A stretch of DNA of 64,000 nucleotides, taken from assembly GCF_041860085.1 (NCBI RefSeq), contig NZ_CP124747.1:3224001-3288000 (forward strand), written 5' to 3'. Under the pieces are notes generated by a model. That model had not been told where the DNA came from, did not search any database, and worked only from the letters and a program-made list of their open reading frames with translations. Origin of the DNA: Schlesneria sp. DSM 10557. Its GTDB lineage: Bacteria; Planctomycetota; Planctomycetia; Planctomycetales; Planctomycetaceae. A program made the position numbers and the translations under genes. Below are positions 19,383 to 27,439 of this stretch, in pieces. The stretch's first letter is position 1; the number at the start of each line of letters is the position of its first letter.

Positions 19383-19658
19383 CACGTGACGAGCAATCGC
19401 CACATGATCTTTCCCAGCCCGAACCCCCAGCGAACAACGAACCCGTTGGCTGTGAACTGCATGGCCCCCTCTGAGCAGTCTCTGACCCACTCTGCTCCCC
19501 GGAACCCAATCGCCAGTACACCCAACATAGTTGACGGACGCAGTTCTCTGGGGGTTCTTTTTCTTATACTGAGACGGAGCTGTCACCAGCACGTCTCTTG
19601 CGGTCAACGGATGGAGCAGGATGCAGTCGCCCTCACGGATGGGGGCGTTTTTCTTTTT
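19383..19658 (+). ncRNA. Candidate sigma-54-dependent structured small RNA
   Basis: The stretch between the -24/-12 promoter and a strong terminator is about 275 bases. I found no ORF with a ribosome-binding site that stays inside it; the one long open frame runs through the terminator and has a non-protein composition. GAACCCCCAG (near 19421-19430) can pair perfectly with CTGGGGGTTC (near 19547-19556), a long-range stem followed by TTTTTCTTAT that could itself terminate. These signs suggest a structured non-coding RNA, perhaps with a short and a long form. A tiny peptide gene is not excluded. Confidence 0.4.
19628..19658 (+). terminator. Strong Rho-independent terminator
   Basis: CGCCC (19628-19632) pairs with GGGCG (19643-19647), extendable to 7 pairs with a G-U, and is followed immediately by TTTTTCTTTTT. 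It reads on the plus strand. The only plus-strand promoter I can see upstream is the -24/-12 element at 19356. Confidence 0.8.
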
Positions 19659-19918
19659 GTACGTGCTAGTTCGGCCGTGCCAGTGTGGAATCCCCGAATC
19701 AAGACCGAGGGGTTCCGCGATACGTACCTGGAACTCTTAAGAGCATATTCTCGCCTGGCAGTAGAAACTCCCGGCGGCTCTGCACCGATTCTGCTGCGGA
19801 CATCCCGGTCCGGGGGAATCGAGCATCCCGCTAAAGTGAAATCCACATCCGCAACGGATACCTGATTCGGATTCCTCTTCTCGAATAATCCCGCGTGACA
19901 AAGCTCTGCCAGCTTCGT
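19659..19918. other. Intergenic, no gene recognised
   Basis: Spacer between the plus-strand terminator and the end of the minus-strand membrane-protein gene at 19919. No hairpin or ORF of note. Confidence 0.4.
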
Positions 19919-22090
19919 TCATTGCGCAGAATTGCCCACTTCCCAGTTCATCCAACTCCGGTAAGCCAGCCCCACCCCCACCGTCGAGGAAACCAAGAAC
20001 GTGGTAAAGGTTGCGGCCAGGATCATGGCGGGTTTCAACGTTGTCAGATCGAGCGGGAACAGAATAGGAGCGATGACTCCTGATACAATCGCAATCCAGC
20101 CGAGCACCGCAATCAGAACCACCACCCCCTGCGATTGCACTGTCATGGCCCAAACTCCGATGACATAGACAGCGACTAGCACGGTCACGATCACGGCATT
20201 CACACTGAGAATTGCCGGGATCGTCCACTGACCGAAACGCCCGGTGCAGAGCAGCCAGTTCCCATACACGCCTGAAACGGCGGCGACAGGCAAGAGCTCA
20301 CTCAGCAGCCCGCGGAAATTTGTTAAAACCCAGTCCCGGCGTGAATTAGGTCGCAAGAGTTCGACGGACATCATCGGGCGGCGATACCAGGCAAAGCACA
20401 ACGGAAAAAGAAGTCCGGTACCAAGGAGTTGAAGACACCCGAAATCGATTAGCTGCGTTCGGGATAGCCATTCAGCGGGGATCACCAGTGCCTCTACCAC
20501 CTTTGCGATCACGATCATCACAATAAAGTTGTTGACCCACCCTTTCGTTGTCAGGATCCCCGCAGTCTCCCATTGATGAAGCGGCGTAACACGGGAGCGA
20601 CCGCGGATTCGTTCCGCAAACTGTTCCATACGCGCATCAACCAACCTGTATAAACGCTGCTCTCGCTTCGGCGACTTGGACTGCAGGGACACTTGGGTAC
20701 TTGCCCACCCCTGCCAGCCGGGCACATCCACACAACTCAGCGGGACATCCCCCCCGCCCGACTCTTCCAACCCTCGTTGCAGCCCAGTGTACCACCGCGC
20801 CAGGTCATACGCCCCCCAGCAAGTCGCTGCCACGACGAAGAACGCCGCCCCAACCTGTTCCCCTCGCAGGAACCAATCCAGTTCCAGACGATTTGCGTTC
20901 GTCAGTAACAGACAGAACGGGAGCCCTAATGCCAGACATTGAACCGCGACCCAATTCGCCACGCCGGGTACCGGGACTCCCGAGAGGCCACCAATCCAGC
21001 GAGAAAAGCGCATCAGTACCGCAAGCAGTACGATGGGTACGCCACTCAGGGCCAAACTGGCGAGGAAAGCACTTCCGGCTCTGTGAAACAGAAGACACGA
21101 CAGTCCCGCCGTACAGAGAGCAATCGCTCCGGCGGAACTGAAATGACTGCTCGCGAAACGGGGTGCCAGCAGGCGATGGGAAGACACAAACTGGGAGGAT
21201 AACTGGATCGAAAGACCAACGTAAACCAGGAACCCGAAGACCACAATCAGATTCACTCGTTCGAGTCGCACGGGGTCGTATGCATGCGGCCGGACGCGAA
21301 TCTGGGGCAACACCCGTTGCAGTTCGGACAGGACATTCGGGAACGCCGGTGGCAATTCCACCAGGAAAAGTCGCTTCAATCGCGGGAATTTCCTGAGTTC
21401 GTCGATGACCTCGGGAGAAACTCCCGTCGTCGAGGGGACGATACGCGTCGACACGGTCTCTAACTGGTGCAGGCCTCGCCATTCGCGCAACCGCGACAGG
21501 CTGACTCCACGTGGGTCATCGCAAATCAATGTCCTCAGATTAGGAGGCCAGTCGAGCTTCTCATCGGCCTGCACCACATCGAAGCTTGTGAATCTAAGAA
21601 AATCCAGACGAGTCTGGTTTTTCCAGGCGCGTATTCCTGCGGGTGTCAGACGCTGCGTACCATGAAGAATCAAGGAGACGAAACGGTAACGCTGGCACAG
21701 TTCCGTCAATTCATCATCGGTGACACCTTTGTAGACGGTTAGCGATTCCAGGCGCGGCATGGCACCATCAGTCCACAACGGTGCGCATTGCGAAAGATCC
21801 ATCACCTTCAGTGTGCGTACCTGGGACCAATTGATCGAGCGTGACGCGTCTTTCCCAAATGTCATGTCGACGACTGGATCGGGTGCTGCTGCCGTAGGAT
21901 TTGCCGAATTGAGAGTCCTGGATCGGGCCACGTCCTCCGGGTCCCTTGCAACCGCCACTGCGATCCCTGCCCCCACCAGCCCGGCCACTAATGCGAATCC
22001 CCACATGAGCGGACGAGTGCAATACGACAACCAGACGGCCCTCCATCGACGGGGACGGGCAATGACGGAATTTCGAGGAAGATCAGACAT
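19919..22090 (-). CDS. Multi-pass membrane protein with an extracytoplasmic LRR-like region, probable partner of the ABC ATPase
   Basis: A 723-residue membrane protein. One transmembrane helix (WGFALVAGLVGAGIAVAVA, ~30-48) is followed by a ~220-residue extracytoplasmic part. This has leucine-rich-repeat-like spacing (VRTLKVMDLSQC, MPRLESLTVYKGVTDDELTEL, LRTLICDD, FPRLKRLFLVEL). About ten or more hydrophobic segments follow from ~280 to the end. No ABC-permease motif is obvious, but its ATG overlaps the stop of the ABC ATPase gene by 8 bases and both follow a YtrA-type regulator. By position it is the membrane component. The LRR-like insert between helices is unusual for such a protein. Confidence 0.75.
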   Translation of the reverse strand: MSDLPRNSVIARPRRWRAVWLSYCTRPLMWGFALVAGLVGAGIAVAVARDPEDVARSRTLNSANPTAAAPDPVVDMTFGKDASRSINWSQVRTLKVMDLSQCAPLWTDGAMPRLESLTVYKGVTDDELTELCQRYRFVSLILHGTQRLTPAGIRAWKNQTRLDFLRFTSFDVVQADEKLDWPPNLRTLICDDPRGVSLSRLREWRGLHQLETVSTRIVPSTTGVSPEVIDELRKFPRLKRLFLVELPPAFPNVLSELQRVLPQIRVRPHAYDPVRLERVNLIVVFGFLVYVGLSIQLSSQFVSSHRLLAPRFASSHFSSAGAIALCTAGLSCLLFHRAGSAFLASLALSGVPIVLLAVLMRFSRWIGGLSGVPVPGVANWVAVQCLALGLPFCLLLTNANRLELDWFLRGEQVGAAFFVVAATCWGAYDLARWYTGLQRGLEESGGGDVPLSCVDVPGWQGWASTQVSLQSKSPKREQRLYRLVDARMEQFAERIRGRSRVTPLHQWETAGILTTKGWVNNFIVMIVIAKVVEALVIPAEWLSRTQLIDFGCLQLLGTGLLFPLCFAWYRRPMMSVELLRPNSRRDWVLTNFRGLLSELLPVAAVSGVYGNWLLCTGRFGQWTIPAILSVNAVIVTVLVAVYVIGVWAMTVQSQGVVVLIAVLGWIAIVSGVIAPILFPLDLTTLKPAMILAATFTTFLVSSTVGVGLAYRSWMNWEVGNSAQ

Positions 22091-22964
22091 GGTGATACTC
22101 CAGAAAAATCTCTTCGAGATTCAGGTCTTCCACCACCACGTCTGCTTGCCACTGCCGTTTTAATTCGGACACAAGCTGATCATCAACCCGTGTGACCGCC
22201 GCCACGGCCTGCTTCCCGTCCACAGCACAACGCAAGGCTCCCGGGACTGTGAAATCAGCCGGAAGCATGGATGCCGCCTTAATCCGGAATCGCTTCACCT
22301 GATCCTTGACGTTATCAAGCTCGTCAAATAGAGCGATTTGCCCCTCTTTCAGAATTGCCAGATGTGAGGCAACCCGCTCCAGATCCGAAGTGATATGTGT
22401 CGAGAACAGGATGGTGTGCTCGTTCTCCTGACAGAGTTCGAGCAACGACCGCAGAAATCCGCGTCGTGCGACAGGATCCAGACTCGCCACCGGCTCATCA
22501 AGAATCAGCAGCTCAGGTCGATATCCCAGGGCAAGCACCAGTGCCAGTTTCTGTAACTGACCGGGAGACAAAGGGCCGATTCGATGTTCCAGCGGAAGCT
22601 CCCATCGATCGAGCAGTGTCGCTGCCCACTGTTCGTCCCAGTCCTCGTAGAATGAAGAGGTGTAAGCAACGATATGCTTCACCTTCATCCACGGATAAAG
22701 CCGGACAGTCTGAGGAACATATCCGAGTCGACTTTTTGCCGAGGCACTGAGGTTCCAGGAATCCTCTCCAAACAGACTGACTGTCCCCGAGGTCTTTCTC
22801 AGCAGGCCAAGCAAACACTTGATGAGAGTGGATTTGCCCGAGCCGTTCGTCCCCACCAACCCCACAATGGCCCCTGCCGGTACGTCGAGATCAACGCCGG
22901 TGAGCACCTGCCTCGAACCAAAGGCCTTCTTCAGGGAATTGATCGTAATGACGGAATCAGCCAT
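22083..22964 (-). CDS. ABC transporter ATP-binding protein (YtrB-like)
   Basis: ATPase of about 293 residues. Walker A is GTNGSGKST, the signature motif is LSPGQLQKLA (a variant of LSGGQ), Walker B is LLILDEPVAS, and the switch His is in ILFSTHITSD. The ~75 residues after the nucleotide-binding core form the C-terminal extension typical of this subfamily. The ATG at 22964 has AAAGGGG 8 bases upstream and is preferred to a GTG at 22985 that overlaps the regulator's stop. It sits between the GntR gene and the membrane-protein gene in one operon and should energise the latter. The substrate is unknown; related systems export peptides or antibiotics or respond to envelope stress. Confidence 0.92.
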   Translation of the reverse strand: MADSVITINSLKKAFGSRQVLTGVDLDVPAGAIVGLVGTNGSGKSTLIKCLLGLLRKTSGTVSLFGEDSWNLSASAKSRLGYVPQTVRLYPWMKVKHIVAYTSSFYEDWDEQWAATLLDRWELPLEHRIGPLSPGQLQKLALVLALGYRPELLILDEPVASLDPVARRGFLRSLLELCQENEHTILFSTHITSDLERVASHLAILKEGQIALFDELDNVKDQVKRFRIKAASMLPADFTVPGALRCAVDGKQAVAAVTRVDDQLVSELKRQWQADVVVEDLNLEEIFLEYHHV

Positions 22965-22981
22965 CGGGAGGTCCCCTTTCT

Positions 22982-23398
22982 TCACAAGTTCCGTTCTTTG
23001 AACACCGATTCGACAACGGAAATCACCTGCTGCTCAGTCAACTTCAGTTGCCACGCCCGTGTCGCCAGCTCTTCGGCGATCGGCCGCAACTCTTTCTGCC
23101 GTTCGGCAACCGTCGTCCGCGGTCCGGAACTCGTTCCAGCATCCGGGGCGAGGGGGACCCGCATTCCCACCCCTCTCTCGCGCTCGATCACACCGTCTGC
23201 TTCCAGACGGGCGTAGGCCTTCGAGACTGTCATCATGTTGACCTCGAGTGTCGCGGCCAATTGCCGCACACTGGGCAGCCTGTCCCCTGCCAACAGCCGG
23301 CCGCTGGAGATCATGGAACGAACCTGATCCATCAGTTGCCGGTAGATCGGCACTCCAGACGTAGGCTGCACGGCGAATTCGAAAGGGTTTTGTTGCAT
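22982..23398 (-). CDS. GntR family regulator, YtrA subfamily
   Basis: A 138-residue repressor-type protein. An N-terminal winged helix has PIYRQLMDQVRSMISSGRL, GDRLPSVRQLAATLEVN and TVSKAYARLEADGVIERERG. It is followed by a short helical C-terminus (VAERQKELRPIAEELATRA) and not a large effector domain, which defines the YtrA subfamily. ATG at 23398 is chosen because the longer frame (GTG at 23422) would read through the palindromic operator at 23401-23422. The operon is GntR, ATPase, membrane protein; negative autoregulation is likely. Confidence 0.92.
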   Translation of the reverse strand: MQQNPFEFAVQPTSGVPIYRQLMDQVRSMISSGRLLAGDRLPSVRQLAATLEVNMMTVSKAYARLEADGVIERERGVGMRVPLAPDAGTSSGPRTTVAERQKELRPIAEELATRAWQLKLTEQQVISVVESVFKERNL

Positions 23399-23400
23399 TT

Positions 23401-23422
23401 GTGTATCACGACAGTAATACAC
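23401..23422. promoter_or_regulatory. Palindromic operator of the GntR-ABC operon
   Basis: GTGTATCAC (23401-23409) and GTAATACAC (23414-23422) form an inverted repeat with 8 of 9 matches around GACA. It abuts the start codon of the GntR gene. This resembles the GTGTA/TACAC-type half-sites bound by YtrA-like GntR repressors. A TTGACT -35-like element lies just upstream (about 23436-23441, minus strand). Confidence 0.65.
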
Positions 23423-23802
23423 TTTGACATGAAAGTCAATTTCGAATTTCGACTTGGACCGGGACTTGCTTGGAACGCCTGCCTGGATCGGAAAACCGCC
23501 GCGACACCCCTTTGATCGATCTGCCGCATCGATCGGTCGCGAAGGTCAAATGAGAGCAGGGGAAAGACAGCCTCCAGGTGCTTCAAAACAGCACACTGAG
23601 CAGGAGGTGTGGGGAGGCCCTGTAGCCTTCAATCGCCTTAAAAACAGGCTCATCAACAACACAAAGAAAAACGTGATGGCTACTGTAAGAACGTTCGCGT
23701 CATCGACCAGAACCAACCGATGTTAGTTCCAGAAGTCGAACAAGCCCTGCCTTCAGGCCAAAAACTCATTGGATGAGATCGACCGCAAAGGAGTAATGCA
23801 CC
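23423..23802. other. Divergent intergenic region
   Basis: About 380 bases between the GntR operon and the small basic protein gene. It holds the GntR promoter at its left edge. Nothing else is recognised until the AAAGGAG ribosome-binding site near 23788. Confidence 0.4.
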
Positions 23803-24057
23803 ATGGCACTGATTGAGCTGACCGCCACGCCAGATGCGTCTAATCAGAATCCATACTCCGATGACGTCAAGCAGATCTTCGAGGCCCTCCTCCGAGCGCT
23901 GCAGGCAGGAAACGGTTCAGCAGCAGAGGCCGCCTTCGCCCAACTGAAGCGAAGCTTTCAAAAAGGTCAGCGTCCCGCCAGCCGGAAGAAGCGCCGGAAG
24001 GTTGTGCAAAAGCGACCTAAAACTCCGCCCACGCTCGTCAACAACACCCCCGCGTGA
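23803..24057 (+). CDS. Small protein with a basic C-terminus, unknown function
   Basis: An 84-residue protein preceded by a good ribosome-binding site (AAAGGAG about 9 bases upstream of the ATG). The first half is a predicted helical pair (DDVKQIFEALLRALQAGNG, AEAAFAQLKRSFQKG). The second half is very basic (ASRKKRRKVVQKRPK), resembling nucleic-acid-binding tails. It stands alone between two minus-strand units. I do not recognise the family. Confidence 0.7.
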   Translation: MALIELTATPDASNQNPYSDDVKQIFEALLRALQAGNGSAAEAAFAQLKRSFQKGQRPASRKKRRKVVQKRPKTPPTLVNNTPA

Positions 24058-24358
24058 AGGATTGTTGAAAAAACGGATCCTCGATTCGACGATTGTCGAA
24101 ATTTCCAATCATCCGCCTGATTCCTGAAAACATGACAAACGATCCGACGCGTCGACTCCTTTAACAGGGTCTTTTAACAGGGTCTTTGCCTCGTTCACCT
24201 GACGCAGATCGAACAAAAACAACACGAAGCTACACCGCGAAGTCGCGACCCGTCATGTAGCCAGTGCCTGCCACCACTCTTGTGGCGACAGGCACTGGCT
24301 GCAATCGAGATGTTCTCAGATTGGGAAATCCCACTCATCGAAGAGGGCTCAAGCCGCG
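24058..24358. other. Intergenic with short tandem repeat and a long hairpin
   Basis: Convergent spacer. It contains a 13-bp tandem duplication (TTAACAGGGTCTT, 24161-24173 and 24174-24186) and the large inverted repeat at 24259-24300. Confidence 0.5.
24259..24300. terminator. Large hairpin between convergent genes
   Basis: AGCCAGTGCCTG (24259-24270) pairs perfectly with CAGGCACTGGCT (24289-24300). An inner CCAC/GTGG pair extends the stem. It lies between the small basic protein gene and the M14-like gene, consistent with a bidirectional terminator, though neither side has a T-tract. A dispersed palindromic repeat is the alternative. Confidence 0.5.
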
Positions 24359-25942
24359 TTACTCCGGTGGGGCCGGAAGTTCTTGATAACCACGATTACG
24401 TGGATTTCGCGAAATCGGTTCAATCGTGGAATAAGGAACGGGGCTGCCATTTGCATCTGGGTCCACGCCATTCTCTCCCTCACCCGCACCGAGAGGTCGC
24501 CCAACCACTGCGGCCAGCACCTGCGATTGAACCTGGGTCCAAGCCTGCTGCCAGTCGTTGCCAATGCTAACCTTGAGCGACAGAACGGCGGCCTCCAACG
24601 TTCCGTCAGAGAAGTCTTCCAGCGAACCAGGACTGAGTTCAGGATCCAGCAGCACAGGTTTCAACTTCGCATTACGCTCAAGCTCAAGTGCCAGGGGTTT
24701 TCCGGATCGGTTGTAGAGAACCTGCGACGGACCTGTTGTCGAAGTGAGGTGAATCACCCGACGCGGACGAAACGTGTACAGCGTGTCCAGGATCACACGT
24801 GTCTCAACTTCGCTGGCGGGGACAGCAAACGAAGGGACGCCGACCACCTGCCGATATCCTCGGCTGGGGAAATTACGGTTGAGCGGCACACCGCGAGAGT
24901 TCGTCTTCACTTTCCGAACCAGACCATCCGGGTTACCAGCCCGGAAGAACACGACTTCGATGTTCTTCGTGAGGTCCGGCCGGCTGGCCATTGCATCCGC
25001 CAGCAACTCGAGCCAGCGCACAGCAACGCGATCCTCACCATTTAAACCGGCGATCACCAGTATCCGGGTCCCCGTCGACCCGAATTGGGTGGAATGCATT
25101 TTCCGACCTTCGGTCGTCTTGCCGATTACCTTCCACTCATACCCCACGATTGGCTTCGACGTCTGAGGCGCTGTCGCAGGCTGCGCAGGAGCGGTCATCG
25201 TCTTCACCACAGGCGTAGCCTCCTGCCGCGAAACGTTTGTAATTTCCGACCCTGTGACAGCAGGAGCCTCGGCCGCACTCTCCGCAGGCACTGACTGAGC
25301 CACCTGGGGCACCGCTGCGGGAGCTTCCTGAGCCTGTTCGGCGACCGTCGCGACGGGGGCTGGTTCGGGTTCTTTCTCCGTTTTCAGAGCTTCAGCCTGT
25401 ACCGATCCAGCCTCTGCTGCAGGGGAACTTGCAGCGATATTTGCAGCCTCTTCCTGCTGAATACTTTCCTCATGCTGAATGAGAATCTGTTCAACAACCT
25501 GATCGATCGCCGCTCCGGGATCGAAGGCAATCCGCTGCAGATCATCCAGTCGCGTCGGCGGAAGTCGCGTCGGCTTGGATTTGGCCACTTCTTCCGCTGG
25601 ACTCTTATCCGCGGCGTAGGTGTCGATGGCCGACTGGGTGACTTGCCTCAATCGCTGAAAGGCATCGTCGAGCGGCGCATCGGAATGCCCACCATGCTGG
25701 TTCGCGAAGTCATCGAGCACCGACTTCGTGTGCAGGTGCACGCGATTCACGAGTTCCTTAACAGAGCCTCGCGAGACTTCAGACAGACGCAGGTACTCGC
25801 GCTGCGCCTCTTCCTGAAGCCGCGCTGCAGCCGAAGGAGCTTCGTAAGGCTCACCCACCGAGGGTGTTCCCTGAAGATAGAAATACCCTGCCGTGGCGGC
25901 AGAAAGAGTCGCAAGCGTCATCAAAGTTCGCACGGTTGTCAT
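24359..25942 (-). CDS. Membrane-anchored M14 (MpaA-like) carboxypeptidase homologue, probably inactive
   Basis: A 527-residue protein: an N-terminal membrane anchor (VRTLMTLATLSAATAGYFYL), a ~240-residue Ala/Pro/Glu-rich linker, then a C-terminal M14 zinc-peptidase domain close to MpaA. Family landmarks are IGKTTEGRKMHSTQFG, ILVIAGLNGED, FRAGNPDGLVRKVKTNSRG, VPLNRNFPS, PASEVETRVILDTL and VIHLTS. The first zinc motif, normally HGDE, reads NGED, so its His is Asn. The catalytic Glu region (usually TLEL) appears as LSLKV. It is therefore probably a non-catalytic peptidoglycan-peptide-binding protein in the periplasm. The start is set at the ATG before the anchor; a TTG 51 bases upstream is possible. 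No operon partner. Confidence 0.75.
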   Translation of the reverse strand: MTTVRTLMTLATLSAATAGYFYLQGTPSVGEPYEAPSAAARLQEEAQREYLRLSEVSRGSVKELVNRVHLHTKSVLDDFANQHGGHSDAPLDDAFQRLRQVTQSAIDTYAADKSPAEEVAKSKPTRLPPTRLDDLQRIAFDPGAAIDQVVEQILIQHEESIQQEEAANIAASSPAAEAGSVQAEALKTEKEPEPAPVATVAEQAQEAPAAVPQVAQSVPAESAAEAPAVTGSEITNVSRQEATPVVKTMTAPAQPATAPQTSKPIVGYEWKVIGKTTEGRKMHSTQFGSTGTRILVIAGLNGEDRVAVRWLELLADAMASRPDLTKNIEVVFFRAGNPDGLVRKVKTNSRGVPLNRNFPSRGYRQVVGVPSFAVPASEVETRVILDTLYTFRPRRVIHLTSTTGPSQVLYNRSGKPLALELERNAKLKPVLLDPELSPGSLEDFSDGTLEAAVLSLKVSIGNDWQQAWTQVQSQVLAAVVGRPLGAGEGENGVDPDANGSPVPYSTIEPISRNPRNRGYQELPAPPE

Positions 25943-26047
25943 CTCCAGACAGAGAATGGGGGCACTCCGTCGTGCGAGGCAGGTTGCATTCAAGTATACG
26001 CGGGCAGATCAAGGAGGCGGGGTGGTCTTCCGACCGGCATGCGAATC

Positions 26048-26734
26048 TCAGTCCAGGTCGATTCCCAGTCGCGTTCTCATTTCTTCAAACCGCCGCGCGA
26101 ACTCATCCGTGGACGAGTGAATGTGTTCGGCTTCGGTGATGAACTTGATCTTTTCCATTCGAGGCAGGCCGTAGTCATCGAGGATGTCTTCGAACTCGAC
26201 GAGTTCCTGGCCGTAGATGATCAACAGCTTGTGTTCATCAAGTTGGATCTCCCTTGGGATTTCAGGATTAAGAACAGCGACGCCGGTACATCCATCCCCC
26301 AGCAGCAAATCTTCAAACTCGTAAAAACTGCTCTTCAGCACCGGCAGATCAATATCTTCTCGATACAAGTCGTGATGACTTCCCCGGCGACGATCATGGC
26401 TGGTTTCCAGCACGACATCGACTTCGTGCCCAAGCGGTTCCAACAAGTCGAGGAACAGCTCCAGGAGGATTTCACTACTGGCGGCAGCCATAATGACCGG
26501 GATCCGGATCCCCGATTCCTGATCATGGTAGAAGTCGTGGCGATATCCGGCCTGAGGCACGATTTGCAGATCGTATGAGGGCCGAACTGCGTCTGTCAGC
26601 GAAAAGTTGCCGTATCGTCCTACTTTCAGATGGGCTTCGAGTTGTTCGTCACTCAAATTCTCGAAGCTGCTGCGTCCCTGCTTCGACTCACCGTCGCGAT
26701 ACGTGTTCTTGAAAAAATGCTTCAAGAACCCCAT
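26048..26734 (-). CDS. Conserved cytoplasmic protein, unknown function
   Basis: A 228-residue acidic, soluble protein with no signal peptide or membrane segment. Notable blocks are SFENLSDEQLEAHLKVGRYG, HDFYHDQESGIRIPVIMAA, VDVVLETSHDRRRGSHHDLYRE and LDDYGLPRMEKIKFITEAEH. I do not recognise a catalytic motif. It stands 105 bases from the M14-like gene on the same strand. The family is likely restricted to planctomycetes. Confidence 0.7.
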   Translation of the reverse strand: MGFLKHFFKNTYRDGESKQGRSSFENLSDEQLEAHLKVGRYGNFSLTDAVRPSYDLQIVPQAGYRHDFYHDQESGIRIPVIMAAASSEILLELFLDLLEPLGHEVDVVLETSHDRRRGSHHDLYREDIDLPVLKSSFYEFEDLLLGDGCTGVAVLNPEIPREIQLDEHKLLIIYGQELVEFEDILDDYGLPRMEKIKFITEAEHIHSSTDEFARRFEEMRTRLGIDLD

Positions 26735-27368
26735 GACATTCCCCTCTCGCCTACGGTTTGGATCGACGCGACATCTCGCAGCGAACCCAGACGTGGATTT
26801 TCAATGCTTCAGAGACCGCCATTCGATCCCGTCATTGAATGAAATCTAGCACCCGTTTTGAGATTTCAGCGGAATCAGTCTTGTTCTGACGGGTGGAATT
26901 CCTAGGTAAATGTGCCACTCAATCCGACAATATCGGTCGAAGAGCTTCTGACATCACCCTGAAATTTTCTTGAGTGAAAACCCCGTCGAGTCGACGCCGG
27001 GCACCATTCTATGCGGCATTTCCGCAGCGGCGCAACAACCTGACGAGGTAACAGTTATGCCATGAATGCATCCCTCAAATTCAATGCATCCAACTGGTCC
27101 GCCGGCGGCCCTCGTACGGCTCGCGGAACTCACCCCTGAGCGCAACCCGGCGAAGTTCCAGAGACAGGCGCTCACACGCTTGACGGCGACCGGCCGCAAT
27201 CACCAGCCGCTTCGTTACGTCCCATCGTGTGCCTGTTCGCTGCCCCCCCCTCCCTAAGTTGCCCACGACAGGAGCCCCTGCACGTCAGTTTCAACTCGCT
27301 GAATCAGTCAGTCCCGTCCCTGAAACCGAGAAGGCTCGGGCGGAAAACAACCCTCCGTAAACAACGAA
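26735..27368. other. Intergenic, no gene recognised
   Basis: About 630 bases between the conserved protein gene's 5' end and the metK terminator. The part around 27070-27240 is unusually GC-rich compared with its flanks and gives open frames in several directions, but none looks like a real protein. Confidence 0.4.
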
Positions 27369-27402
27369 AGAACCCCGCCAAGGCTAAGCCTGACAGGGTT
27401 CT
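27369..27402 (-). terminator. Rho-independent terminator of metK
   Basis: AGAACCC (27369-27375) pairs with GGGTTCT (27396-27402), with an inner AGGCT/AGCCT hairpin. On the minus strand the stem is followed by TTCGTTGTTT. It lies 38 bases past the metK stop. Confidence 0.75.
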
Positions 27403-27439
27403 CAGTTTGTTCTGACTTTACGGCTTATACCGCATCAAA

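Noticed and set aside
19386-19865. 159-codon plus-strand frame across the sigma-54 promoter region
   Set aside because: It runs through a strong terminator and into the next spacer, its residues do not look like a protein, and no ribosome-binding site precedes it.
27060-27260. GC-rich open frames between the conserved protein and metK
   Set aside because: Several overlapping frames on both strands look equally open, none has a ribosome-binding site or recognised domain, and composition is not protein-like.
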